From: Patellaria atrata CBS 101060
Taxonomy: Eukaryota > Ascomycota > Dothideomycetes > Patellariales > Patellariaceae
Assembly: GCA_010093705.1 (NCBI GenBank)
Contig: MU006090.1
Span: forward strand, 766,827 to 830,826
DNA length: 64,000 nt
Direction: 5' to 3'
In this document: piece after piece, positions 11,701 to 21,824 of the stretch
Numbering within the stretch: position 1 is the first letter of the stretch
How the letters are laid out: each line of letters opens with the position of its first letter
Made by a program: the position numbers and the translations under genes
Notes under the pieces: model-generated
What the model saw: only the letters and a program-made list of their open reading frames with translations
Databases searched by the model: none
What the model was told of the DNA's origin: nothing

Positions 11701-13558
11701 AATAAAACTTCTAATGCTAACCAAGGAATCAATGAGCTTTCTTCTATGCGCTCCTTGCAAGAGAAGAGGGATATATACAGTAATGAGAGTCAGCTGTTCC
11801 TAGAAAGATTGAAAGTCTACATGGACCATACCTTCGGCGCCGCACTCTTCAATACAAAAGACGCCTTAGCAAAGTATAGCGCTACGATGAGCTCGACGGG
11901 CAAACTTAGGTCCGAGCCGCACGATGTAGCTCGGAACGAGTTATGGAAGTATAGCCCTCTGCTACTGTTCGCAAAAGAGATCAGCATGCCCTCTTGGGAA
12001 GCCCTTGTCAAGATGTATCAAGTAAGAGCGAAACCGCTGTATAAAGAAGAGTTCAGCGACGATACTCTGGCTTGGAAAAAGCAAGCCCGAAAACCAACAG
12101 GAGAGGAACAAGAACTCCTATTTACATCGCAAGAGAAAGAAACGGAGGGTATGGCTACCACTGCGCGCAAGTTGACCGTAAAACGCAGCCAGACTCTCGC
12201 CAAAAGCTTACGATCAGGTTCAAGTGATAAACCCGGATCCCGAAGCAAGGGTGAGAAGGGCAAATTGCAACATTTTGAGTCATTCACCGGCGCTCTGGAA
12301 GAGATGTCTCCGCTCATTTTCATAGAGCAGAACTTCATCGTTGACTTTTTCCATGCATCCTCTGGAGAGAGTATCGATTTCTCCGATGCTGTATTGGCTG
12401 CGGCACCAGGGGCAAGGAAGGGTACTAATTTACATGCTCGAAAGCTATTCGAAACTGATCGTGATATGGCTAAGAAAGTTATGGAGATCATGGACGATAT
12501 GTTTTCTTTCTGGGCCGGCGATCTACAGAGCATGATCGAATGGGCTCTTAATGCTGATCAGCTGCAAGGTGTTGGTATCCTCTTCGCCATGGAACGTACC
12601 CTCATCAATTATGAGGAGACTAACCAGGATTTCATAACGCGAACACTCCAAAGCCTCCATAACCGCCTCCAGGGCATGTTCACCCGCTTTGTCGATGACC
12701 AAATTCGAGCGATAGAAGATACAAAGGTCAAGATCAAGAAACGCAAGGGCGTCATCGCTTTCATCCGTATATTCCCCAACTTTTCCGCCGCCATCGAGAA
12801 CATGCTCCCCAGTGACGACCTCAGCTACGGCATTGAGCGTCTAGAGATCCGAAGTATGGTCGACAAATCGTACGAAAAAATCAATAAAGCTATGTTCGAA
12901 AGCCTGCGTGTCATCGCAAAGGAGAGTCCGGGCGTCCAAGCTGGCGTACAAGCCGGTGGTGCAGATCCCGAGGATAAGGAGGCGCTGAATTATCATATTC
13001 TGCTCATTGAGAATATGAACCATTATGTCGAGGAAGTTGACGATAGGAATGTTCCAGTGCTTGCAGAGTGGAAGAACAAGGCCATCCAGGAGATGGAGGA
13101 GCATTTAGGGTTGTATGTTGATGCGGTTATTAGACGACCGCTTGGAAAGTTATTGGTAAGTATCAGTATAAGTCCCGTATTTTTAACCCAAGATTAACCA
13201 TGAACAGGACTTCCTCGACACCCTAACTCCGCTCCTGACCTCCCTTCCCCCTGGTACCCCGGCGTCCTCCCTGGCATCCCGCCCTACGCACACCAAATCC
13301 ATCTTTAAGAAACTCCTTTACGCCACTTTTGACTCCAAGGAATTGCGACATGATGTCCAGGCCTTGAAGAAGCGAGTCGACAAGCACTTCGGAGAGAGCG
13401 ATGAGGGACAGATTAGTCGAGAGCTAGTCGCGAAGGTGTTGAAGAGGTGTGAGGAACGATATCATGAAGTTAGGGAAAGGGTTGTGGAAGTTAGAGAGAG
13501 GGTCTATGGAGGAGAAGGGGATGAGGTGGGTGATGTAGGCGCTGCATGGAGGAGATAG
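8745..13558 (+). CDS. SEC3: Exocyst complex subunit Sec3
   Basis: Subunit of the exocyst, which tethers secretory vesicles to sites of polarised growth. Three exons (8745-8967, 9026-13155, 13208-13558) give 1567 residues in consistent phase. Visible parts: a short disordered start, then the Sec3 PH-like lipid/Rho-binding domain (ESYITHIRVIEDAAYP to FKKYTMGRVPELRG, about residues 77-215). Next comes a long Pro/Ser/Arg-rich disordered linker to about residue 720, a coiled-coil region, and the helical Sec3 C-terminal region to the end. Intron 1 (58 bp) has a clear GCTAAC branch site and CATGCAG acceptor; the spliced join reads GGSIYESY. Intron 2 uses GTAAGT. The linker is unusually long and is the main reason the protein exceeds yeast Sec3 in length. 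The start MDGPNGSRG has a CACCATGG context. Confidence 0.94.
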
Positions 13559-14240
13559 GGTGAAAGAAAGAAAAAGGGAAAGATGTGTGCATAGGGGCTG
13601 TAGGAATGAAAGGTGAGGAGGCGCATCGTCGGCGTTCATTTTGCAAGTTAAACATCCTGTCGGCATCGGCATCTGGGTGAGTTTTGAGTACGGCTAAGGA
13701 CATTCGATGGGAAGCATAGGGCACACTTTACTTGTTAGTTCGTTGAACTTGGATCATGTGAAGGATACGTGTAGATATCTTGGCGGTGTTTGGTGTATAC
13801 AATACCTTCTGGTCTGATATCCAATGTCTTTTCCGCTACAATTGTTCTTGTATTGTTCACGTAAGAGAATACGAGTTCATTCATTCCATTTGATTGCTAC
13901 CTAAGAAGAAGGTCTACTCTATTTATAATGGAAGCTCGGTTCAACTCCTAACTCCATTCAGGACGACTTCATCGTCATGGCCAGTCCTTTGAGTAGGCAA
14001 TACTGTGATCTACCGTGATGATCGTAACCCCAAATCTATCGAAGCCCAGTAGAGGAAGTTAATATCTTGTGCTAACCGTACAATCCTATGACAAGGCTAA
14101 TATCAGACAATCCGCCGTTCGAATAAGAGGTAAAAGGAAAAGCCTTGTGTAGATTACATGGTGCTGCGACCATCTCGGAAGTGTATCCGTCCGCCGGAAT
14201 AAGTAAATATGTAGAAATAACACGTTCCGAGGATAATCGC
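13559..14240. other. Convergent intergenic region
   Basis: The 3' flanks of SEC3 (+) and of the small minus-strand gene at 14241-14951. No further gene was supported; there is no obvious repeat. Confidence 0.5.
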
Positions 14241-14951
14241 TTAGACTATATGCCCTTCAACCCCTGAAAATTCATCTTCCCTTGTGTCGTCACTGGTTTC
14301 AACAGTCTTCCATGGCTCACCGTTTTGCGTTCTCGTCGACTCGAGCTCGGTTTGGCCGAGATATGGGTTTCCAATTCCGTTCCGATGGTACTGAACCTTC
14401 AGGTATCTGAGAGATGGTAGCACGGCTAGTCGTCTAGTAATCTCTAGAGCAACGCGCGGGGTATCAGGTTGAATTGGAAAGATATCAATAGTTAGGCTCT
14501 CGAGGCGCACCATCTTCTTCGTGTCGTTCTCCAGAAGATTCACCCAGCGCTGGGGTCTGGGATTCAGTCGTTCTCCAGTGGTACGATGATAGATAACGCA
14601 AGCTCGGACGTGTTTTAGAAACACAACAGCTTGTTCGATTTTCCGACACGGATTGAAGTACCGGTCGTTGTTATCCAAATACCGTAGGTGAGGGTTGCTC
14701 TGAAAGGTAAACATCTTTGTCCGCGTAATGACCCGGTCGAATGCTTCAGTGAATTCCGTATGGATCTGACGGTTGCAGAGCAGCATTACAGCATGCGGAC
14801 AATGTTGATTCGTAGGACAGTGCTCATGGTCGTGAATGATCTGCTCGTATATTAAGTCTCTGAGCTCGCGCGGCGGCTTAAAGAAGACGGAATTTGTGCT
14901 TGTGGGGTTGTCCTGCTGTTTCTCATTCTGAATTGGAGGAGGTTCAGGCAT
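14241..14951 (-). CDS. Uncharacterised protein with PPRELRDLIYEQI motif (2EXR-like)
   Basis: Single-exon, 236-residue protein. After a short Pro/Gln/Asn-rich start comes FKPPRELRDLIYEQI at about residues 24-38. This resembles the F-box-like start of the fungal 2EXR/DUF group (typically FxxLPxELRxxIW/Y), large in Leotiomycetes. The pattern LLCNRQIHTEF at about 56-67 fits the second conserved block of that group. The remainder is plausibly globular. The function of the family is unknown. Start at 14951 is the first ATG and lies just before the conserved block. A second gene with FPREIRDRIY lies at 16154-16873 on the other strand. Family assignment is inferred from motif style only. Confidence 0.7.
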   Translation of the reverse strand: MPEPPPIQNEKQQDNPTSTNSVFFKPPRELRDLIYEQIIHDHEHCPTNQHCPHAVMLLCNRQIHTEFTEAFDRVITRTKMFTFQSNPHLRYLDNNDRYFNPCRKIEQAVVFLKHVRACVIYHRTTGERLNPRPQRWVNLLENDTKKMVRLESLTIDIFPIQPDTPRVALEITRRLAVLPSLRYLKVQYHRNGIGNPYLGQTELESTRTQNGEPWKTVETSDDTREDEFSGVEGHIV

Positions 14952-16153
14952 TTTGACCTTTGGTGTAGCAATGGATGCTTTCCAACTTTGAATTGATGTG
15001 TAGTGGAATATGCGAAGTTTGACTGTGGTGTGTTGTGCGGTGAAGAAAAAGAAGGAAGAAGTTGCGAGGAGAACAAGGAGTAGAGGACGCGCGCCGCGTT
15101 GTTAGTAAACTTAGTCTTCGTGACATATTTATAGACAAGGATTTTATATTCGTCATTCTTGAGTCGTGGGTGATCAAATCCATTCACACTAATTTTGGAA
15201 CATGACTTGGAAGTCCATAAGAGTTGGACGATGTGCAATCCTTTCACAAATGCTCGTAGTTCTCTCCAATATACTAATAAGGAGGCGCAGGCTTATTTTG
15301 TTTTTGTAAGGAATGCCTTATCATCGAATCCACATAAGCAGCGTCACAGTTCATATCGGGCTTGCATGTATCATCGATATAGCATATTGGAGTGGTACTG
15401 AGAGGGACCGTTGTTCGTGGGAAAAATTCGTACTTTCGAAGAATCCTATCTGGCTCCTGGCTAACGTAGTCGAGTGCATCAGATATGTGCTCATTTGAAT
15501 GTGGAAGCCTAAGCCCAACCTTCCAGTCGTTGCGGCTTAGAGAGAACAAAATTCCCCGCTCATGTAGGCAGTGTGGAGGTGCGCTCGATGGGTGTTGTGA
15601 GCCCTCGTTTTGATTTGGACGTCACTTTTGACTATGACTCCGCTTCTAATCCTCAATGAATTAGAGAAAGTGGTCTATCAAGAATACTAGATAGGACTGT
15701 TAGGCTTACCTGATACCTCTGAGAATAAATAAATGTAGAAAAAGCTATTTGGAGTGCTTTACGCGCGAAAACCCCATACTAAAATCGAGGTTCGACAGCG
15801 TGAGAGTTCGTTTTGAGGATATGAAGGAAATCAAGTGGAAAATATCTCCGATGTGGAAGCTTTATGAGAAGTTGGGACCAAGACAACTTGAGGAGGAGAT
15901 AAAAACAAGGGATGGTAGTCTGTGGACTCATCCTCATGGGTGCAACTTTGATTAGTGAGTCAGAACAAGGCTCGTGTTCCACACTGGAGCAGTACTTGCC
16001 ACATACACCAGCATATTTGATTGACATGCGCATGGAGAATGGAACAACCAGAACTTGGTTGGCCTACAGGGAGGCATAAGGATAGAGGGCGGAGTATTGG
16101 TAGAACGACTAAGAAGAGACTTGAATTCTAAATTTATCGCTGAGACTACCGGG
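14952..16153. other. Intergenic, possible gene fragments
   Basis: Contains two short open stretches that look mildly protein-like: minus 15274-15549 (91 codons) and plus 15749-15955 (68 codons). Neither has a recognised domain, and I could not join them convincingly to the flanking genes. They could be decayed relatives of the neighbouring small proteins or chance frames. Confidence 0.35.
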
Positions 16154-16873
16154 ATGACCAGACATATTTCCTATTCAGCGTTATTAGCACAAACCGGACC
16201 AGCTCTAGGTTTACTAGGCTACTTCCCTCGGGAGATCCGAGATCGTATCTATGCTCATTTTATTACTCCCTCCCATGAGACCAAGCGACTCAACAGCTAC
16301 CACGACTTCGACCTAGGTGACTGGAACTATCCCCTGACCCCACACCTCCTGAACCATTCAATCCGCGACGAATTCATTCGGGTAGCGATAGAACAGTTTG
16401 GGCCTATTACCATCAGACTACAGAAACCGCAAAGACAGTCTCAAATACTTGAATTTAGATTCCCAAGTGGAGTGTGGCTCAAACACACAAGGAGAGTTGT
16501 AGTTAAGGAGCAATATTTTGATAGAGGAACCATGAAATTCGTCAGTACGTTGGAAGTTATTCGAACAGCAGTGGAGCGGCGTCAGGATCTAAAAAGTATT
16601 TCAATTATCCTGTATGACCTTCATACAGCGGGAAAGAAAAGAATGATGGAAACTGCGTATCAGTTGCGGAAGATGCTTCGGTTCAATAATGGTGTTTCGA
16701 TATCTGGCGTCCCCCCGGAACTACGTATTCATGATAAGAGCAACGATTACTCTTTGTTGATAGATTTGAATACAGCTGTTATGAAAGGAGAAGTGCTGAA
16801 TTTTAGACCTGAGGAAAACAGTTCGGATGTCCAAATTCAAGAAAGGGGGAACGATCCAAACGGAACTTCTTAA
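16154..16873 (+). CDS. Uncharacterised protein with FPREIRDRIYAHF motif (2EXR-like)
   Basis: Single-exon model of 239 residues starting MTRHISYSALLAQ. The block GLLGYFPREIRDRIYAHF near residues 19-36 is the F-box-like opening seen in many small fungal proteins of unknown role. It is followed by LLNHSIRDEFIRVAIEQFG, matching the usual second block in which a residue pair precedes an EF/EA helix. The frame is open upstream of the ATG to a non-ATG position near 16055, so an upstream exon or another start is possible. It is related in style, not closely in sequence, to the gene at 14241-14951. No function is claimed. Confidence 0.65.
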   Translation: MTRHISYSALLAQTGPALGLLGYFPREIRDRIYAHFITPSHETKRLNSYHDFDLGDWNYPLTPHLLNHSIRDEFIRVAIEQFGPITIRLQKPQRQSQILEFRFPSGVWLKHTRRVVVKEQYFDRGTMKFVSTLEVIRTAVERRQDLKSISIILYDLHTAGKKRMMETAYQLRKMLRFNNGVSISGVPPELRIHDKSNDYSLLIDLNTAVMKGEVLNFRPEENSSDVQIQERGNDPNGTS

Positions 16874-17171
16874 CATTTTCAACCAGTCGACATAGGGCAA
16901 CATGAAGATCCTCTCGGGACAACTACGATTTCGAGGAACAGATGGAAAAGTATAAAATGTGCTTGTAGGGGACTGATTTGTAAATGCTGAAGAAAAGAGA
17001 AAGAAGCAGTGAAAGAAGACAACTTCGTCTGAACAAACGTACATAATGTGGGAAATGCTACTTAACCGTCGTAATGAAGATTATCACCACTCTAATCGCC
17101 ATTCTGTCTTCTGCTTTGTGAAGTGTTTGCTTGTATTTTATCTCTCAATATTCAGACATCTAAAGTTAGTG

Positions 17172-18495
17172 CTAGAGGTGTTTCCAGCCGTTGCCAGCGA
17201 GAATCTGCATTTCATTGATCATGCAGTGCACTCCGTTCTCACCGCCTCGTGTTTCATCTTCATTCCTTTCTCTAGCCCATTGCCGTACTCTTTTCTTAAC
17301 CACATATTGCTCGGTAAGTCTCCGAGGCATCCCGCTTACCCTTGCCCACCGGTTACCCCATATGCCCAATACCTTCTGTGCTGGGCTAGGCCATGTTTCA
17401 CCATTCAGCGGATTGACTGTATCATATGCTTCTGCATTGTATCCAACTCTAACATGAGGGTTTAACCAAACGCCCTTTTCAGAACTCAAGTGGTTGTCCG
17501 CATGTATAAGGCAGCATTCAGAAGCTTCAAGGTGGTAGTTGGCGAGACTATCTGGGACTCCACGAAATTTGAGGGGTGGGTGGGTATAGAATGCTGCAGC
17601 ATCAAGCGCAATGATGCCGTTCCAACATGACTGAACGGGAACAGGGGCGTTCGAAACAAGCGCATGTCGCGAAGTAGATGATAGGAAGTACGGCCAGGTT
17701 AGAGAGACAGACCTTGCACCTGATATATCGCGTAGAGCAAAAGTGTCATAATAAATAGGGGGCTTGGAAAAATCCATGGAGCAGGCAGCGGCATATTCAC
17801 CATCTCTTGTATTTAGTAGAGTGAGAACATCCTCTGTCTGTGCTCTCGTCAGCTCAGTGTAACACCGTGGAATCAGCACTATCCCATACCGTAAAAACAA
17901 CATCATTTAACCAAAGGACCTTATCAAATATTTTCGGCTCATCGTATGCAGAAAGTTCCGTCAATCTTTCCATAACTCTATTCCGAATCTTAGAGAGGTA
18001 CGGGATTCGCCTTAGCTCTTTCTTTCCACCGCTTGTCGATATCCAACCCTCTTCATCAGAGGGGGAAATTCTCTCGATCTCCTCTTGATGAGTAGTCGTA
18101 TTCAATTCAATCATTCGTGCTACCCCCAGCTTCTCCAACTCAGTATCCAGCTCTCTCAGGGCGCCCTTGCTATTATCCCAGCTCCCACCCTCCGAGATGG
18201 AAATGTATACATTCTCAGGACCAAATTGACGGACGAGGTCAACAAGAGCCTTGTTCCAATGGGAGCGAAGAATCTTCTCGTTGTTCCAATGGGTGCTGGC
18301 TATGAATACCTTCTCTTTACGCAATATTTGTGAGGAAGGGGAGATTCTGAGTATTGGTGAACTCGAATGAGTGATTCTAATGAAGTCAATAATCAAAAAG
18401 GAACTGATTGAAATAAAGAGCAGGCGCAGCCAGCTGTTCCGCCATCGACGCGCTCGACGAAAGGAACTTAGAAAGAAAATCATGGTAAACTCCAT
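17172..18495 (-). CDS. GT69 family alpha-1,3-mannosyltransferase (CAP59/CMT1-like)
   Basis: Predicted Golgi type II membrane glycosyltransferase related to cryptococcal CMT1/CAP59, which add alpha-1,3-mannose. Two exons (18495-17890, 17837-17172) encode 423 residues; the 52-bp intron joins as WLNDVVFT-TEDVLTLL. A basic cytoplasmic tail (RRARRWRN) precedes one membrane segment at about residues 22-39. Family landmarks are VFIASTHWNNEKILRSHW, VYISISEGGSWDNSKG, the metal/nucleotide-binding-type LND at 196-198, AAACSMDF, and a Cys/Trp-rich SCWNGIIALDA block. These fit the Glyco_transf_69 pattern. Acceptor sugar and pathway cannot be read from sequence; in filamentous ascomycetes these proteins are multicopy. 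An alternative start four codons downstream (18483) is possible. Confidence 0.88.
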
Positions 18496-19885
18496 CTACT
18501 AAGAAGAGCCATGCGTCCGACAGAGTCCTAACATCTTTTCCTAGCGAAAGTGTTCACAACCAACTTGGAAGAGGACTTCGAATGGAGCGTGCAACGTAAG
18601 TAGCGCAAAGTCCAAAGGGAGAGAAAAGGGATACGAGACGGAGGGAAACCTATCGCGAGTCATGACATGCCAAGGACGTTTGCGCAAGCTTCAAACTGTC
18701 AAATCAACCTCACCTCCACATAAAATCATAGAGACTACTGTCCTATTGGAGCTACAGTTGTACAACTCATAAAAGAAACAGTTGAGGTGAAGGTTTGACA
18801 GCTCTGCTTTATAAGATCTTCTTAGCCTAAGGTACATTTATTGGACTTACAAGGGTATCAATAAAACCGTTTAGTTAATGAACGCATCTAATCATTTCCT
18901 TGTATATATTTTGACCCATCTTAGATACGGCTATAACTATCCCAAAATACTTGACCAGTAGTGTCTACTTAGTACTAGCTGCGGCTTTAACTGAGCGTTC
19001 TGTACGGCTTACATACGGCCTCAAAAGAGTGGTCCGTACGGATTTCTCAGCTGAGACCATATCTGACCCTCTCAGGCCGTACGGGACGCTCATTTAAGCT
19101 CGTATCTGAGGGGTACAGATTGCTCAATTGAGGCTGTATCTGAGGCCATATTTAACGCCGTATCTAGACCAGTATCGCTCACTCAACTAAGGGCTAACTA
19201 ACTTCTCTACTAAGGCTATAACTAGTATTATACGTTAAGTCCTAACCAAGCAGAGTATTTGATAAAGCACGAGTAGGGCTTTAGAACAACACTCAAAACA
19301 AAGCGCTATTGATTGAGATGTCTCGATTCAAAGCTTCCAAAGTTCAAAAAGGTGAGATTGTGTGATTCTCGGGCATGAATCCTTAAAATTTTGAGAAAAG
19401 CTGTACTAGGGCAACAACCGGTGGTGCGTAAAAGGCTCAGTTGAGAGCAGTGTAGTGCATTTAAAACGTTGACTCATCTCTAGTGGACATAAAATATTCT
19501 AAGACCTTATGAACTAAGTGGAAAGGGCATATTAAACAGCGCGTGCTGAGAATCAGTTGAAAAGTATGTACTATGAACCCGTGACGGCTCAGGGGCAGAG
19601 TAGAAAACCAGCCACTGCTTCTGAATGCTGTAAAGGAACCGCAAGGTTCCCACGTAGCGGTTAAGTCACGATCGAACAGTTCTATGAGGTAAACAACAAT
19701 AATCGTTACCGTAGTAGGTTGGTGAAACTTTCTGCCGTAATGGTATGTCATATCTAATTCCTCCGTCTCTACTAAAAACCGAATTCCCGTTCAATAAATC
19801 ATCAAATACATAACCCAAGGTCTTGATAATGTCCAGAGCCATTTCAGACCTTCCCAAACTCAACCTAACTCCAATTCAGTGACGT
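18496..19885. other. Intergenic region with decayed repeat-like sequence
   Basis: 1.4 kb without a supported gene. The part at 18960-19215 is built of related short words (see the separate repeat entry). Short minus-strand frames at 19461-19863 lack any domain or splice partner. Confidence 0.5.
18960..19215. repeat. Cluster of related CGTAC/CGTATCTGAG words
   Basis: Words such as TCTGTACGGC, CATACGGCC, CCGTACGG, GGCCGTACGG, CGTATCTGAGG, TGTATCTGAGG and CCGTATCTAG recur in both orientations over about 250 bp, spaced by CTCA/TGAG-type blocks. This looks like a decayed short inverted or tandem repeat. No unit length could be fixed by eye. Confidence 0.5.
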
Positions 19886-21439
19886 CTACTCTTCTTCACT
19901 CTCTTCGCTCTCCTCAGCCATTCCATGCTCGAAATCCATTTCATCGTCATCTTGATCAACTAAGCCTTGCATCAACTCAGCTTCAAAATCCGCATCTTCA
20001 TCATCCTCATACATAGGTTCAGTCGCTACGCCTTCTACTCCTAATCCGATATTCTTCTCTTGAGCATGTGCGGGTGGACCCAGGTCAAAACCATCTACAT
20101 CATCATCCAATGCTTCATCCTGATCAGCATAGACGTCTTCTTCATCATTACCTGGTCCATCTTCTTCCATATCCCCAAAATCAATGACTTCCTCATTATG
20201 CTTAGCAGCGCCGTAATGTGCAGGTGTATGCATTGTACTCCCAGGACTTGCCGAATTAGCAGCACTCCGCAATGAGATTGGGCCATCGGCGGGGGTATCT
20301 GGAAGAGGTAGCGTTGCAAGCCCGGCACGCCCTCTATGTTTGCCAGGGCCAGAATCTCCAAAATCGATCGTGAGACCATCACCATCGTCTTCTCCATCTG
20401 CATCAGCGTCTGTGCCCTCTTCCGCATCCATATTTGCATCAGCTTCTGACTCCTCTGTAGACGAATGAACATATTCCTGACTTTTGACTGCTGGTTTGGG
20501 CTTCCCTTTGACAGCCGCTTTGGCGGGAGGTGGATCACTCAGACCGGGACGAGTTGATGCACGGCGATCAAGACGAACAGAAGGTACCTTAGTTGCTTTT
20601 GGAACAGCAGCTCTCGTATTACTGGATTTTGCGGTAATAAGGGTCTCGGTCTTCCTTTTACGTGGAGCTACTGTAGCTTTTTGAGTTCGAGGGGCAGGTT
20701 TGAGAGAAGTTTGACCTGCTTTGCGGCCGCTAGGCGTGGGAAGTGGAGTAAGGCGACCGGCGTCCGGGCGAGGAGTATTTAGACCGCTGAGGGGAGTAGG
20801 TTCAACGGAAGGAGAGCGGGTCGATTTGGTGAGAAAATGTCGGTAATCATACGGATTATTCTCATCTGGCTCGCCGCTGGAGTCTTCATCCATCGCCGTA
20901 TCCTGTGTGTCTCCATCATGAATGCGCTCTTCTGTCTCTTTATGAGGCTGCAACTGCGGGTAGGTTTTACACAGCTTTGAGCTGGACTGCTCCCACGGGG
21001 TGGAGGTCAGGTTGAATGCGTACGCGGAAGATAAAGGTTCTAGGGTCGCAGTCTGTTTTTCAGGGTCGAAGACAAGAACATAAGTTTTCTTAAGGTCCGT
21101 CTTGCCGCCATTATAGGCGTAGGTACTTGATTTAGTAGTTTCCTGGTCAGTTACTGTGAGGGTGTAATTATCTTCACTTGTCTCTGCGACAATGCTGGTT
21201 CGAGATGCCGTGGGTTCCTGACTTGGTTTGTGGTTGACTATATGTCAATAGGAGTTAACAACAGTCCTATGAAAAAGAACATGAACATTGTTGATACCTT
21301 TGACGCTATTATAGTTGGTATTGCTCCCGGATGGGTTGGTTATGCCCTCACCGAGCTGGAGGGTGAATCGGGCTTTAGTGTAAGGGTCAACCTTAAGAGG
21401 AACCTTGCTCGACGGGCTTGTCACTGCGGGAGAAGCCAT
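19886..21439 (-). CDS. ELL-associated factor (EAF) family elongation protein
   Basis: Nuclear RNA polymerase II elongation cofactor that partners with ELL. Two exons (21439-21298, 21237-19886) give 497 residues; the 60-bp intron has donor GTATCA and acceptor ATATAG and splits a Val codon. Residues 1 to about 130 look like the EAF N-terminal domain: an N-terminal PLKVDPYTKARFTLQLGEG strand region, then NYTLTVTD and KKTYVLVFDPEKQTATLEPL, which is the diagnostic block. The rest is a long low-complexity tail with S/T-P sites and basic patches, ending in a strongly acidic region of the DEDADFEAELMQGL type, as expected for EAF proteins with a transactivation-like tail. Symbol withheld because EAF1 in yeasts also names an unrelated NuA4 subunit. 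Confidence 0.85.
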
Positions 21440-21824
21440 GATACTGGATCAGGCCTCTAAAGTCGGACTACATGAGTAGATATGAATGGCACGGTAAGAA
21501 GATATTTAGAGAGTGAAAATGTCGCCGAAAGAATACGGCTCAACGATGTCTAGAGTTAGGCTTTGACCAGGTGGTTCTAAAGAGTCCACAAAAACGTGCC
21601 AACCCAAAAATATTATTAACGTACCCCAGGATTCTATTTTTATACTTTAATAGCTTGTAAAGTAAGTCAATAATTGAGAATTAACTTAAGAGTCATCAAT
21701 CATTCTGAGATTATCATGTATTTGCTGTATCAATGAAGGTACAATATGGTGTTGGCTACACCAAGACAACAAGTTTGGTTTTGTACAAGCTTTAACAAAG
21801 AATTTCTCTATCAAACAGTGATGG
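21440..21824. other. Intergenic, COG8 3' side / EAF promoter
   Basis: 385 bp between two genes on the minus strand. It should hold the EAF promoter and COG8 poly(A) signals. AT-rich around 21600-21720; no motif is claimed. Confidence 0.45.

Noticed and set aside
12018-12533. 171-codon minus-strand frame
   Set aside because: Lies wholly within SEC3 coding sequence with no family resemblance.
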